Positions 34,877 through 47,600 of a stretch of 64,000 bases of DNA are shown piece after piece; the stretch's first letter is position 1, and each line of letters opens with the position of its first letter. Both the position numbers and the translations under genes were made by a program. The stretch comes from Lepeophtheirus salmonis. Lineage: Eukaryota > Arthropoda > Copepoda > Siphonostomatoida > Caligidae. A model generated the notes under the pieces. That model was not told the DNA's origin, ran no database searches, and saw nothing but the letters and a program-made list of their open reading frames with translations. The stretch is from positions 1,612,001 to 1,676,000 of the forward strand of contig NC_052140.2 of NCBI RefSeq assembly GCF_016086655.4, given 5' to 3'.

Positions 34877-35600
34877 TGCATGGCTTAGTTAGGTAGACAG
34901 ATAATAAATATTTTGATCTTGAGAAGTTTAGTATATCCTTTGTGTTTGGTCTACAAGTAGATATAATGTTAAAATTAGGAGAAAAAAAGAAAGAACAATA
35001 AATGACTGATGGTTTGACTAAATACTATCCCTTAAGCATACCAAAATTAACAGCTGAATTCAATGGAACAGTTCATTAGATACCTTGTCACCTCCATATA
35101 GGTATTTATTATTCCTTGATTCCCATCAATCTCTGTGGGTATGCCTAGGGTTGTGAATCATTAAATAAACCAAAATTTAACAAGGTAACCTTGAAAATTT
35201 GAATAATATCTGGAAGGAAAGCAGCTTAGCTGCCATGACATTTCATTAGATTAGCTACATATAACAGCTGTGAAAAGAAGGAAATCAACTCTGTATCAAT
35301 CAATAACATAAGGAGGTATATATCGTGTTCCATCCTCAATTATCCTCTGAATCCAACAGATACTTGCCCTTATAACTCCAAAATAGCTTTTCTGTATAAC
35401 TCTCCGTCATTCATGCCACTCAATCTCGTGGTTACACTTTACACTTAGATGTTCTCTCTTCAAGAAGGAAATAATAACCGTACACAGCTTTAGAAAATAA
35501 ATCCAAAACACTGTTCAGGTTGTCAACAACAAAACTCACACGCTAAAAAATGCTAAGAATTTACAGCCCTAGATGTGCTAGTGAACAAAGCTGGCTCTGA
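34877..35600. repeat. Family J copy 2 followed by family E copy
   Basis: 34877-35100 matches 6510-7010. 35215-35600 is a minus-orientation family E copy ('gtataactctccgtcattca', 'cactcaatctcgtggttaca', 'gatgttctctcttcaagaa'). Confidence 0.55.
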
Positions 35601-36214
35601 TTAAATATGTATGCAAGGGGTGTGACCAACCGTTCTCTTTTGCTCGCACATGTCCTTCTCTAACATTTAAATAATTTTTTTTTTTTAAATAAATTCATGA
35701 AATGCCCGGATCTCTTTGGGTGCCGTGAACAAAAACAAACTGGCATATATATATATATAATATATTCCTACTAAAAAAAAGGTTAATAGGCTAACCCCTA
35801 AATTGGGATTGAGACAAAACAACATCAAAATATATTCTTCACAGTACTTAAATACACTTGTAAATTACTTTATTACCTCAGAAAAATAAGTCTATTAGAT
35901 ATACAAAAAATGTCAATGAAGTACTTGAACTTGACGTGAGGACATTTAAGTGTACTTGGTCCCATCCTTGCTACTTAATCGTTTTTTGACTATCAAAATA
36001 TGATTAAAATAATGGGAAAATGTATTTTTATTTTTTCAAGGTTTCCTTGTCATTGCTTCACGACATAGATATCGGCCGATTCCAAGAAATATATTATGCA
36101 CTTTGTCTTGACGTAGATTATCATACACTTTTTCCCTGGTTACCATTTGCAAAATATGCTTTTAATTTAATACACATTTAAAAAAAAAAAAGGTGAATAG
36201 AGTTACGATATTTT
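35601..36214. other. Intergenic, no gene seen
   Basis: AT-rich with a TA run near 35745-35760; no recognisable element. Confidence 0.45.
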
Positions 36215-36352
36215 CAGGGCCGTAATTACCGGGGATAGGAATTCCCCAATAACTTTTTCTGTGATAGTATTCACGGATGTATTAATAGGGAATCCCTTTC
36301 AGTCACTCCAACCCTCCCCCACACAATACAAACCACTGTGATCACAGGACTG
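36215..36352 (+). mobile_element. Small MITE, CAGGGCTGTAATCAC ends, copy
   Basis: Starts 'cagggccgtaattaccgggg', ends 'ctgtgatcacaggactg'. Inverse of 7093-7220. It sits about 25 bp before a Tc1-like relic. Confidence 0.6.
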
Positions 36353-36377
36353 TTTTGTCAGAGAAACCAAGGATAAG

Positions 36378-36990
36378 ACAGAATGGTCCATCCATTGAAA
36401 TCTCAACACTTACTAATTCAATAATTAATTAATGCTGAGGGATTGAAATTAATTCATATTCCGATGTATTAAAGCATAACCAATTAGCTACAAAACAATA
36501 CAAACCTGAGCTCTCTAGCTTATACACTAATATGATACTTGAACGTGATCAACAAATTTCCCTTCGCACAGTCTTTGACGCCGAAAAAAACCCCAACGGA
36601 AGTCTCCAAGTAGTTGGACGTCCCAAAAAAAAATGTCAAGCCAATCATCTCAGGTCCATGAGGGCCCATGCAAGAGATCTCTAGTTTCACACCAGACTGT
36701 CGAGAAAGTTATCAAAAAAAAAGTGGGTGGAAAGAGCCTTGTGGGGTTGAGAGGCCACTTTTGACACTAGCAAGAACAGCTCCTCCCAACTCCTTCGTTG
36801 GAAGGCTATTTTGAATGAGTCTTTTGAACTCTTTTTTGACACTTTTTACCCCTCTAAAGCCATCATTGCCCCTTAAGGCGCCTACATTAATGATTAAGAG
36901 AGCTTAAATACACATCTATTAATACATTATATTTTGTTGAATTTATTTTCAAAGTGCTCAGATTTTAATGGACCATTCTGTATGTGCTTT
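36378..36990 (+). mobile_element. Tc1/mariner-like relic, copy B (deleted)
   Basis: Inverted termini 'acagaatggtcca' (left) and 'tggaccattctgta' (right). The interior aligns with copy A: 'aaacctgagctctctagctt', then a degraded helix-turn-helix region, then 'gtgggtggaaagagccttgt'. Frameshifts and stops throughout. The catalytic core is missing. Confidence 0.8.
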
Positions 36991-37007
36991 CTAAAGTTAA
37001 TACATAA

Positions 37008-37415
37008 TATGTGGCCAATCAATATAAAAACAAGTTAGAATGATCTTTCTCAAAATTGAATGTGGATTATATTTGTATTCTTTGACGAATTAGCGTCCTT
37101 TTCTATCCACAAATTAAATTATTATTAAGCCTGGGAAGAATCCACAAATTGCACTTAAAGTACTCACAATTAAAGAATGAGAAATTATATGGTTGAAAAG
37201 AGTCATATCGGAGCTAATATAAGTCTCTTAAATCTAATAAAGGTTCCAAACCATTGCTAAAATGCTTATGCATATATACTCGTCCTACAACTTTGAATAA
37301 TAAGACTATAATTGACTCAAACATGTCTATGAAATATTGGAGGGTATGTAAATGTGGACTTTCTTCTTTTTTTGATTTTTGTTTAATATTATTTTTTTGT
37401 TGACGAACAAGCGTA
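37008..37415 (+). mobile_element. R1 element, plus copy
   Basis: Left 'tgtggccaatcaatataaaa', right 'tttttgttgacgaacaagc', with 'tttgacgaattagcgtcctt' and 'aagtctcttaaatctaataa' inside. The minus-strand open frame across it is not a gene. Confidence 0.7.
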
Positions 37416-38529
37416 CACATTCATTAGGAAGTTTATAATGCAGATAGTGCAGCTGTAATAAAATAATAAAAACAAGCTAAATACAAGTATCGTATGATTC
37501 TAATAACTGAAGGCAACTGATTCCCAACCTTTTATCCCTCCGGAGTCCCTATCTTTTTATTTTAGAAGGAATATTCAATTTTTGCGGAATATTAATGCCT
37601 AAGATTTTTTCAATGACTTTTTTTACGATTTTTATTCTAAAATAACGATTTCTTGAGAATGGTTGATGACATTTTCTTAGAAAATAAATTTTTTGATGGC
37701 GTTTTTTTAGGAAATACATTTCTTAATCATATCTGGATAACCTTGCAGAGTCCTAAATAATGCATTGTGGAATAGGGATGAATCGATACCAAAAGTTCAG
37801 CTGATTCTAATTCCAACTTTATGAACGAGTCCGATACTGATCCATGAATAATATTATGTATAAAGGAATTATATAAACAAATAACAAAATGATTTACTTT
37901 TTTTTAATGTTTAACTTTGGATTAATTAGGGTATGATAAGAAAATATATCCCTCATAATTATGATTATAATTAGTTGTAAATAATTTGAAACTAAAATTA
38001 TTAAAAATTTAGCTCCTTTTCGTGCTCAAGAGTCAATTTATTACTGGTTGGCCCGTATATATTGCCCGGACTAGTGAATATACTTTTGTTTTCAATGGAT
38101 GGACATGAATTTTGTTATGCAGGTCTATTATTATTTGTTATAATAAAAATTAAAGAAAAATCATGTAGGAGCCCCTAATCTTAAGCCCAGGGTTAGTCTA
38201 TACTATAATTGAAATAATTGTTTTGCTTAATAATGTAATTAAATAAGTAAGCACAGGTATTGGTGGAATCCTCATTATTGAGACAATAACCGATTCAAAT
38301 AATTCAAAAAGACCCATTCCGATGCATTTATACCCCCTTACAACGAAAGGCTTGTGCTCCACAGAGCCCTAGCTGGGAATTAATGCCCCAAGGCCTTATT
38401 GAATTCATTATCCTTTAAACTATGTAAAACGAACAAAAAGCTAATAAACTTGCCTACTTTTATAGTTATAATGAATAATTAATTATAATCAAACGGATAA
38501 AGGAGTATGATTGAAATTAGATATATCAA
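37416..38529. other. Intergenic, no gene seen
   Basis: AT-rich, no coding pattern. A few poly-T tracts around 37610-37740. Confidence 0.45.
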
Positions 38530-39893
38530 TTAGGGTGGCTCTTTTTTAGAGGGTTTGATCAACTTTTTGAATTTTGAAAACAGGGCATCGGGAAAAGTTG
38601 TGTACACTTATAAATAATTTATGTAAGTTATGAGCTCGGGATTCTGGGTTTCAAACGTTAATTTGCCGCCTAAACTGGTGCCGCTGGTGATTTTGCTTCC
38701 AGGAGATTTTGGGCCATGAAATATTTGCAGCCCTTTTATATTGTCGGTTTGAGATTTAATATTGTATATTTATATACCTAGGAGGAGAAGGAAAAAAGTA
38801 CAATAGAGTTCTAATACTATCTGGAGGAGCACAAGCTCCAATCACCCAACCTATTGCGGCGAAAAACATCATTTCTAAAAATTATTTCCTGCTGGTAAAC
38901 TTTGTATAATTATTATTTTTTTTTTTTGCCTCGTGGAGATACAACAGTAAGGCTATAACCAATTATAGTAGAAGATAAAAATCTGCCGAAAATATCAAGA
39001 GGCAAAATGTTCGTGGCAAAGTTATCTAGACCTGTTCACAACGTATTTGAATAATATCAGCGATTTTGCATCGTTGGTTTATTTTTGACCGATAAAAAGA
39101 TTAGACGGTTTTTTTTTGTGCTCTGCGATAGAAAGAAAAAATCTATTTAGAGGAAAACTCTTTAATAACTTTTGAAAGATGGTTTGTTCTTCTAAAATAT
39201 TTATATTTTACAAAATTCTAAATTCTGAAAAATAAACATTATTTCAAATCTCTTTAAATAATTTTACCCTATATTGATTTAGTCTTTAATTTTTTTTCCC
39301 AAAAGTAGAAAATTGTGGAGCACACTAAAATACTTATAACTTTTTCATCAGGTAAAAATAAACTAACAAGGCAAACATTGTGCATATATGTACCAACATA
39401 TTAAAAAAATAATCGTACATACAATTTTAAGGTGAGTATTTTTTCATATAATTGACTTCATTTGTGAGGATGACTAATGCCATTATTCACTTTATCCTAC
39501 AGACAAAATCAACTTACTTATTTTTGTGAGAGTAACTATTTATTATGAATTGAGTTTGAGCAACAATTAGATATTGTCTTCAAAAAATTGATTTATGATT
39601 GTTTTGCTCTTGATGCATAGAGATGAAAATAACACATTATCTAACAGAAAATCCAAAATTTGATTTGTCAAACCTATAATTTTTCATTTTATAGCTTGAA
39701 AATAGAATTTGGCTAGGAAAACTATTTAAAAATCTACAAATATGTAAAAATAAAGTTTAAACTAAATTGGGGAAAAACTGAAACACGTTAAATTGTCTCG
39801 AAATTTCGTATGGAATAGTCTTTCAAAGCATTACAAACTTCCCATTTGCCGCTGTCATCGATTTTGGAAAATCTGATTTTCAACTCACTCTAA
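38530..39893 (+). mobile_element. Inverted-repeat family F, copy 3 (1.36 kb)
   Basis: Left 'ttagggtggctctttttta', right 'tttcaactcactctaa'. Twice the length of copies 1 and 2, so it may be a less deleted member. I see no transposase reading frame in it, only AT-rich noncoding sequence. Confidence 0.6.
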
Positions 39894-40349
39894 TGTAGAA
39901 TCTAGATTCTTAATTAAAATCATTATTCGTCAACTTAATTAGCTGTAATATAAAATTTGTGTTGAAGACAGAGAGTTCTTTGTTAATTTATAAAATATAT
40001 AAAAAATCACTTTAAGTCTTCTTCATGAATCGAAGAAATCCAATAGTTGTTTGTAAAGTTATAAAAATTTGAAATTTAATTAAATATTTAATTATTACTG
40101 TGGACATGCATAAGTAAACGTTCTTCATGAAGTGAAATTTATGTAAAATAAATGCTTCCAAATCACATATTTTGAATTAGAAAGCACCTATTTCCTTAAG
40201 TGATTTATTTACCCCATGCGTAATATTTAAGTTTAGAATGACGATTGTTTTCCAAACTTGATTAAAAACTAGTTTGTGAGGACAGTGAGAACAAAATTAC
40301 GTTTACTTTCAGTAAATTATAAGTAAAATGAAAATGTTTCATTCAATAT
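39894..40349. other. Intergenic, no gene seen
   Basis: AT-rich, nothing recognised. Confidence 0.45.
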
Positions 40350-40905
40350 GGTCTCCCTCCTCCACTTTCTGAAACCTTATGGATTTAGTCTTCTGACAAG
40401 ACATCCCATGTATCTTTGATGGCGGTCCCCAAAGATCTCAAAGACCTGCAAGGCTTGTTACAGACAGCTCCTTCGACATTTGCCTACGTGAAATAATACG
40501 TTGATCTGGGAGGGCACATATTCATGGACACATTCAAATGAAGCTTGTCTCTAGACAAGCTCTTCTCCTTTCTGACAACATTATTGAGATGTTTCTTCCT
40601 CCTTGCTCCTGATTTTGCTTCCAAGACATATTTAATGATTCTTCGGACCCTAAACTCGCTCATATTCATCTTCTTGACCATACCAGGGATTGCCCTTCAC
40701 GAATTTCTAGCAAAGTGGTTTTGCATAAACAAGGCCTCTGTTCTTATTGTTCGTTTCACACCTTGACCATACTTTCTGGAGAATGTTTCTTTGCTTTTTA
40801 ATGCCATACACGACAGTCCAGTTCATCCTGAGGCTATTAGCAAACTCTGTTGTGGTTTTATTGTGCACGATTATTTCCAGCAGAAGAATAATTTTGGCTT
40901 CCATT
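40350..40905 (-). pseudogene. Tc1-like transposase N-terminal relic
   Basis: On the minus strand it begins at 40904 with MEAKIILLLEIIVHNKTTTE, then FANSLRMNWTVVYGIKKQRN, a helix-turn-helix resembling the first DNA-binding helix pair of Tc1-like transposases. A stop and frame change follow, then MVKKMNMSEFRVRRIIKYVL with basic stretches (KSGARRKKHL), a second helix-turn-helix. Further stops end the frame near 40484. The catalytic domain is absent. Confidence is lower than for copies A-C because the motif is more diverged. Confidence 0.55.
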
Positions 40906-41798
40906 ATATCGTCTTTGAAGATACAGGTAATATTTATAAATAAAAATATTTGAAATTGAGTATTGCAATATAATACAGCCTCACTTTAAAAACAAAAAGT
41001 TATATAAAAACTCGCGCTGTGAGGATTTCTTTTAGTGTAAACTTAAATATGACGCATGTGATTTCCAACTATAATTTTGTAGAATATATTATATGTACCT
41101 ATGAAGAGGATTAATTAATTATAAATAGATAGGAAAAATTGCAAGAGAGAGTATGATGATCCCTGCTACACTATTATTAATGAGTTTCATTGATTTTTCT
41201 ATCTATACTGGTTCAAGTACTGAGTCATTAACAGCAGTTTTTCTCTTGGAAGTATACATGGCAAAACTTTTGAAGAGAGGATGGTTTTTCGGGTTTTTTT
41301 GAGGAAAGTAATTGTAGACTGCAAAACGTGGTTTTTTATTCAAGAATTAAAGAATAATGATAACAGCTTTAGAAAATGAAAAAAAAAAAAAAAAAAACAC
41401 TCTTCAGGTTACCAGCTACCAAAAAAATAAATATAACACAACTTTTTTAAATCATATTTTATACTGCTCTAGAGATTACAATTAATTTTGATATCTGTTT
41501 TTTTAACGAAAAGTGACCTAAATGATATTAAGTAGATGAATAAATCAGCATATTCATTCTCAAATTGCAAAAACTCATTGTATTGTTCAAAACAGGATTA
41601 TGCAAAACATATATGACTGAGCATAAATTCCATATTATATAGGACATACTATTGCTATCAACAACTTCAGCCAGAGAAGAGGGTATAAACTTCATTTAAC
41701 CCTTGAACCCCATACACATAGATTCAAACCTGTGGTTCTGTATGAAAATAATATTATATTGGAGGAGGCTTGGGTTTTTGTAGATTATTCCTGAATAT

Positions 41799-41800
<2 letters not shown>
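40906..41800. other. Intergenic with family E fragment
   Basis: 41335-41420 contains 'caagaattaaagaataatga' and 'taacagctttagaaaatgaa', as in other E copies. Otherwise AT-rich. Confidence 0.4.

Positions 41801-41846
<46 letters not shown>
41801..41846. repeat. Poly-T run of 46
   Basis: An uninterrupted T homopolymer. It may be the tail of a retrotransposed sequence in minus orientation or an assembly-sensitive homopolymer. Confidence 0.9.
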
Positions 41847-41848
<2 letters not shown>

Positions 41849-41964
41849 AAAGTTGTTATCATTGTTCTTATATTTCCGAGGAGGGAATATATAAGTTTAA
41901 AGTAATCAATCCATTGTGGAAGACGAAGAGTCCTAAGTCTATCAAATTTGCCAACAAACGAGGG

Positions 41965-42425
41965 TAGGCTGAAAAAGTTGCCGGCATCAAACTGAAGATG
42001 GTAGCACTCGTAAATAAAAACTAGTCACATCTATTTAGTATCTGTTGACAATTGTTGATTTTGGACGTGCAGTTGATATGTAGCAGTCGTTTGAGTGAGT
42101 TGATTTGAGTATTTTTGTCAAAATGAGTAGATTGCAAATCAAAGATGAGTTAGATTAATTGTATGGGGCATTTGCACCATCATTTACCACAATGAAATTT
42201 TGAGCAGCTGACAAATATTTTCGTCAAATGAAGAGGGAATCATCTTCATGAAAAATTATTTTGCAGAGAAAAACTGCCGAGTTCTATTTGGACGAGTTAC
42301 AAAGATGGGAGCATCCTTGAGAGAAGTGGTAGGGTTAAAGGGAGACTATGTTAAAAATATATTTTAAAAAATCAGAAAAAATGTCTTGTATCTTTTTTAG
42401 GTATGACACTTTTCAGACCACACTC
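41965..42425 (+). mobile_element. Internally deleted mariner-like element, copy 1
   Basis: Shares 'ttttggacgtgcagttgata' and 'gcagtcgtttgagtgagttg' with 55120-55605. The 3' part reads in broken frame ADNYFAEKNCRVLFG and GDYVKN, matching the C-terminal end of mariner transposases (typically YF then a GDYVEK-like end). It ends 'gacacttttcagaccacact', its terminal repeat. The catalytic centre is deleted. Confidence 0.65.
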
Positions 42426-42596
42426 GTATACTTTTCTTTTGGATTTACACTCACAAGGATTTAGAACACTTTCACATCCTTACTCATTGACTAATCATTC
42501 ATATAACTTTTGCTATTTTTTCCTGGGCCTTCCTAGCGAGTTTACATCCATGTATTTAAATATATGATATTAGGAGAAGACTTGCTCTCTAAAAAT

Positions 42597-42790
42597 ATAT
42601 TTTATACACATTTATATACGAAGGAGGTCTGAATAACTTTGTCGAGTAACTGTAAACAGATACTAGATGGATGTAACTAAAGAGACTAAAAAGATGTCCT
42701 CATAGTCTCTTTAGGATATAACTAGCTTTTATTTACGAGTGTTGTCATCTTCACGTTGAGGTATGAAACTTTCCAGACCACCCTTTTATA
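42597..42790. mobile_element. Short MITE related to the mariner-like element
   Basis: Left 'acgaaggaggtctgaataac', right 'gaaactttccagaccaccct', similar to the mariner ends at 42425. Inside is a perfect 11-bp hairpin (CTAAAGAGACT / AGTCTCTTTAG) with a 16-nt loop. Confidence 0.55.
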
Positions 42791-43027
42791 TATAATTAGA
42801 CGTGTACATGCATGATAGACCCACCTTTAAACAACCAAGGTTTGAGTATTGATGGGATCTGAAGTCCTTTTTTTTTCTAACTAAAGATATATTTAGAAAT
42901 AAAATTATATGCATAATTTTTCATTTTGATACAAGAATCATTTTTTTAGATAAATTTTTACAATTAATGATTCATATTAATTAAATGATGAAGTCGAGTA
43001 TCCATTTTGCTATTCTGAAAATACAAA

Positions 43028-43115
43028 ATGGACCAACGTAGCCGAATGGACAACGTGCTCAGGAGAAATAATTCTCTTGAATTCCATCATGTGTTTGTTA
43101 CTTTGTCACTCCTAA
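43028..43115 (+). mobile_element. tRNA-derived SINE, 5' fragment
   Basis: TAGCCGAATGG (43039-43049) is a perfect A-box, followed by 'caacgtgctcaggagaaata' and 'attctcttgaattcc', matching the copies at 30481-30597 and 63838-63925. The B-box is lost. The open frame here is incidental. Confidence 0.55.
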
Positions 43116-43407
43116 ATGAAGGACAATTAAAAATAATGTTTATGAGATCAATGACTCCTTGGACATGCCCTGACGATCCTATACAAAAATCAAAATTTAC
43201 TACCTACGTTCTACATAATATTTATACACACAAAAAAAGTAACTAGTAATGTAAAATAAAGAAAGCAGGACACAGAATTCAACGTTTTTATATTTGCGTG
43301 TAACATATAGCTTTGTACTGTCTATGTAGATATTTAGAAAGCCCTCACTTAAAAAGTAAAAGCAATGTAAAACAAAGAAAAAAGGTTTCAATTTCAGGGA
43401 ATGTATT

Positions 43408-43545
43408 TGGTGCGTCAACATAAATACAATCTGGAACAAAAATCAAGATAAGAGTACATTTCAATTTATTTTTTACTTCATATATAAGTAAATACAGCTC
43501 AATATTTCATAAACATATTTGAGGCAATTACATTCTCTCAAAAAA
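43408..43545 (-). repeat. R1 fragment
   Basis: 'gtgcgtcaacataaatacaa' and 'atttcataaacatatttgag' match the left part of the inverted R1 copy at 31362. Confidence 0.55.
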
Positions 43546-43550
43546 GTACC

Positions 43551-44150
43551 GGAAAGTGTTAAATAAAACATATATTTCACATTTAATCTTTAAAATTTAT
43601 TTTGACGCCTTCAAAGTAATCTCCATTGGATGCAATACACATTTGCTAACGTTCTTTACCAATCCCCGAAACATTTTTTATAGGCACTTTTTGCCATGGC
43701 TTTTAGCTTCTTCCACGAATTTTGTTTAATGGATTCAATAGACGCAAAACGGGTTCGATGGAGTGGCAATTTATGTTTGGGGAACAAAAAAAAATTCCCA
43801 CAGAGCTAAACCAGGTAAATATGGTCATTGATCAATGTATTCATTGTGGTTTTGGCTTTGAATTCACTCACAATTGTGGCTTTGTGCGATAATGCGTTAT
43901 CGTCGTGTAAAATCAACGAGTTGTTCTTCCACAATTCTGGCCGTTTTCGTAACAACTCCCTTAAGCTGGTATGACGACTTTTCAACACAATTTCCTCCAA
44001 TGCGTCGATATTCAGTTCGGTCGTAGAACAAGATATATTCGACGATCTCCCGTCCCTCCTTGAACGCTTTGTACAACTCATTTTTTTTTCTCCCATGTTT
44101 TCATATGATAATTTTTCTTCCACGAATGGCCCTGTATATATTACTGGGTA
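43551..44150 (-). pseudogene. Mariner transposase C-terminal relic
   Basis: Minus strand: from 44123 a 105-codon frame contains NSLILHDDNALSHKA, the mariner second catalytic-Asp region (usually HDNAxxH), and upstream CSTTELNIDALEEIV. After the stop at 43806 the frame continues through FLFPKHKLPLHR-like sequence to KAMAKSAYKKCFGDW at about 43620 and ends in the 3' terminal sequence 'tttattttgacgccttcaaa'. No complete reading frame remains and the 5' third is missing. Confidence 0.8.
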
Positions 44151-44156
44151 TCATTC

Positions 44157-45200
44157 TTGACAATGTCCATATTAATTTCCTTCTCCCCCTCCCTCATTGT
44201 CTCAGCTGATTGTAGCTGCTCTCTTCCAAATCATTCTACAAATTGTCAGGGTTACAAGGTTGATTTTTTTTTTTTTTTAATATGCCTATTATACACACAA
44301 TTTTCATCACTAGGTATCGATCGATATTACAGTACTTTTCAATACTTTTTTGCAAAAAAAAAAAAAAAAAAAAAAAAAAATGATATATCTAAAGGGCATT
44401 TTACAGGGCTTGACAATAATATGATTTTTGTTTGGCGTGAGAGCTAAATTTGAGGACCTTTTATAAAAGACAATTTTTATTCTTTCTTTGCTTACAAAAA
44501 ACAATTTTGTTTGAAGTGCGTCTCAGAAGTTTGGAGAGTTAAGACATCGGGAGTCCAATATTCTGAATGACTTAATGCCACTCCAAGTACCGGTTCTGAT
44601 GCCAATTTTTATTAGTACTGTTTTAAATATAGCCGTCTCCCTATACTTCTATAGTCCCCGTATACTAAACAGCACAACAACCTTTGTATCAAAGGTATTC
44701 TTAGAAATAATGGTACAATAAAGAATGCTCTCTTTATTTGAAACTAGCAAGAGTTGCTCGAAGTTATTAGAATTTATGTAAATACTGGGTATTTTTTATT
44801 TGGCCCGCTTTTTTCAAATTTGCAATCTGAAGAATGATTTTTTTCCCCTTTTAGGCTGTTACAATTATTATACAACTCCCTAAGTAAAACACTTATTTTT
44901 GCACTTGATTCAATTATATTCAAAATCTGATTGAACCTTCGTGTTTGCTCATGAAAAACGGAGAGTAACCTTCATTATTTTTTACAGAGTTATAATTGTA
45001 AGTCCTTGTTGCACTCCGAGTAGAATTGAGGATCGATATATGAGTAATTCTTGCCTATTTCTTCTCCCCTTCCTCCCCTGTAACAGCTGATTCTAACGGA
45101 TCTAATGAAACATCATGACAGCTAAGTTTCTCTCTTTTCCAATATATTTTTCATACGGCCATGTTGATTTTCGGTTACTTTCTTTAACATGCCCAAAAAT
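44157..45200 (+). repeat. Family E copies with poly-A run
   Basis: 44157-44300 and 44905-45200 are plus-orientation family E ('atgaaaaacggagagtaacc', 'gtaagtccttgttgcactcc', 'gccatgttgattttcggtt'). Between them lies a run of 27 A (44354-44380) and unassigned sequence. The open frames overlapping it are low complexity. Confidence 0.5.
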
Positions 45201-45515
45201 ATTGGATTTTAATCACAATTATAGAATTTGACAACAGACAAACAGACAAAGATTGGATATATGTGCACTCCTTTTCATTTTTAATATACTTTAGCATTCA
45301 ACATATAACCGGATTTTTTTAATATGATGCACTGAGTTTTAATTACACGCGCTCGTTGCTACATTGTTATTTCTTAGATCAAGCAATGGCAAAGTGGTGG
45401 GAAAATTCAACAAAAAAAAAAAATCCCGACACCGATTCTGATGCGATTATAGAAAAAATACCAATTTGGATTCTTTAATATTTTAAATAATAGTTAAAAA
45501 ATATAATTTGCTATC

Positions 45516-45850
45516 AGGGGCGTCAACACGATTATATTTTGGGGGGTCTCGGTTTTTGGAATTTTTTTGAAAAAAAAAAAATCAAAAATCCACAGCTGTT
45601 CTCAAAAAAAAAAAAAATAGGAAAATAATTTCAAAAATTAAATTTCTAATGAAAAGTTTTTTGTTAAAAAATTTAAATATTATATTTTTTGGAGAAAAAT
45701 TTCAAAAATTCATAGAAATTCAGAGAAAATTTTTTTTTTTTTAAAAAGAAAAAAATAATTGATTAGTTAAATTAAATTTCAAATAGTAAATTTTCTAGTA
45801 AAAAGCAAAATTCATTCATTTGGGGAGGGTTATTTTTTTTAACTTCATAG
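45516..45850 (+). repeat. AT-rich element family D, copy 1
   Basis: Begins 'caggggcgtcaacacgatta' then 'ttttggggggtctcgg'. The body is repeats of AAAAATTCAAAAATCCACAG-like units, ending 'tttggggagggtta'. Related copies at 46638-47245, 56455-56955, 57600-57930 and 58612-59080 (inverted). Confidence 0.6.
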
Positions 45851-46607
45851 TTAAATACGAGTAATCAATAATCACCGCAAATTAAACATTATTTTCCCGA
45901 TTCCAATTCTAGAATAAACACCCGATTTTCCAATTACCAATTCTGACTAATCGTCCCATCACTAGATGACACTCAAAAATGAGATATTGACAAATAGACA
46001 AAGAAACACACACTGCTTTAACAACATATCTTACTTTTTAAGGCATTTTTTATTAAGTATGGTGTATTTCATTTATTGACGTTTTTTGTAGAAAAAACTG
46101 GAAAAAAATCAATCTATTTTTATAATTGTTTTTTGGACAATTCTTTTTTATTTTATGGTATTTTATTTTATTTTGAAAATTATTTTCTTTGAGGGTCCCC
46201 AATCCAAAGAACAGCTTTGATAAATGTATTGTGAGTCTTTTTAGGCACAACTAATATTATTTTCATTGTATTTTTCCTTTGTATCGATACTATTATTATA
46301 ACATAATATACATATTAGTAGCATGAAAAATGTCACATTCCGTAGTTCTTGTCAAACTTTAGCCAAAAAAGAAAAGGAAAATTGTTTTGTGAGAAGCATA
46401 AAATATATAAATCCTACTATGTAAATAAACTAAAGGATTATGAATAGTTTTTAACGACAACTGAAATCTTACAAGACATAAAATATAGAAAATTATAGGA
46501 AAGTCTAACAAAGAAGAATATTTATTGTTTTTATGAAAAAACAAAAGCTCAGCACTTCCTCCATGACACAGAATTCAAAAACAATGTCTTTTAAACTGCC
46601 TATGTAT
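45851..46607. other. Intergenic, no gene seen
   Basis: AT-rich with T-rich tracts; open frames here are short and featureless. Confidence 0.45.
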
Positions 46608-47245
46608 GTAGCCCGTCAACACAAAAATCACATGGAGTCAGGGACGTATGAAGAATTATGTTTTGAAAAAAAAAAAAATCAGACATTAAAATTTTTTTTT
46701 TTTTCATAAATTAAATTTCAAACATTAAATTTGGAAGAAAAAAAAATCAAAAATCCACAGCTATCCACAAAAAATTTGAAAAATCTTTAGCTTTAGAAAA
46801 GAAAATTAATTTCTTTTCTAAAACAATTTACAATTTAACATTTTTTGGGAAAAAAAATTCAAAATCCACAATTAATCACATTTTTTTTTTGGAAACAATT
46901 TTAAAATCTATATCTGTTCACAAAAAATTTCAAATATTAAATTTTTAGAAAAAAATTTGAAAAATCCTTCTCAAAATTCTCAAAAAATTTCAAAAATACG
47001 CAAAAAAAATAATTTTTTGGTAACATATTTCAAAAATAAAATTCAGATATTACATTTTTCGAAAAAAAAAATAGAAAAACCATACTTATTCACATAAAAT
47101 TAAATTTTTTAGAAAAAAATGAAAAATTAAATTAAATCGTTAATATTATATTTTTTGAAAACAAAATTCAAAGTTCCCATTTTCTAGTAAAAAGCAAAAA
47201 TTCTCAATTTTGGGATGGGTCTACAGCCCCTTCAGCCCACCCAAC
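46608..47245 (+). repeat. R1 left end followed by family D copy 2
   Basis: 46608-46637 is an R1 left terminus ('tagcccgtcaacacaaaaat'). At 'gtcagggacgtatgaagaat' it passes straight into family D, ending 'acagccccttcagcccaccc'. The junction suggests D inserted into R1. Confidence 0.6.
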
Positions 47246-47294
47246 AAATAATGTTAATTATTCCGTTTACAAATAGACAAAATCAATCATCACA

Positions 47295-47600
47295 ATGTAA
47301 GAAAGAGAAACAACGTATATATAAAAGGGGCTATATTGGGATGAATATAAGTCTCTTAAATCAAATAATGGTTCTAAACTATAACTAAAACTACAATGGG
47401 CACTCTGTAGTGCGCAAAACCTCTGCCTAAAATGAAATTGAGTTATGTATATCAATTTATTCCAAAGTTATGGTCGATTATGCATTTTTAACGTTTTGTG
47501 TTATCTGGACCTTCTCAAAATTTAATGGCCTCAGATTGTGACCATATATAATCTTTATAGCAAGTTTGAATGGCACGGGCTCCTAGTTATACTCTGAAAA
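47295..47600 (-). repeat. R1 internal fragment and repeat M
   Basis: 47330-47400 holds 'ataagtctcttaaatcaaat' and neighbouring R1 blocks. 47490-47600 matches 29150-29330 ('tgaccatatataatcttta'). Confidence 0.45.

Noticed and set aside
41770..41967. 65-codon frame with a long Phe run
   Set aside because: It is the translation of the poly-T homopolymer.
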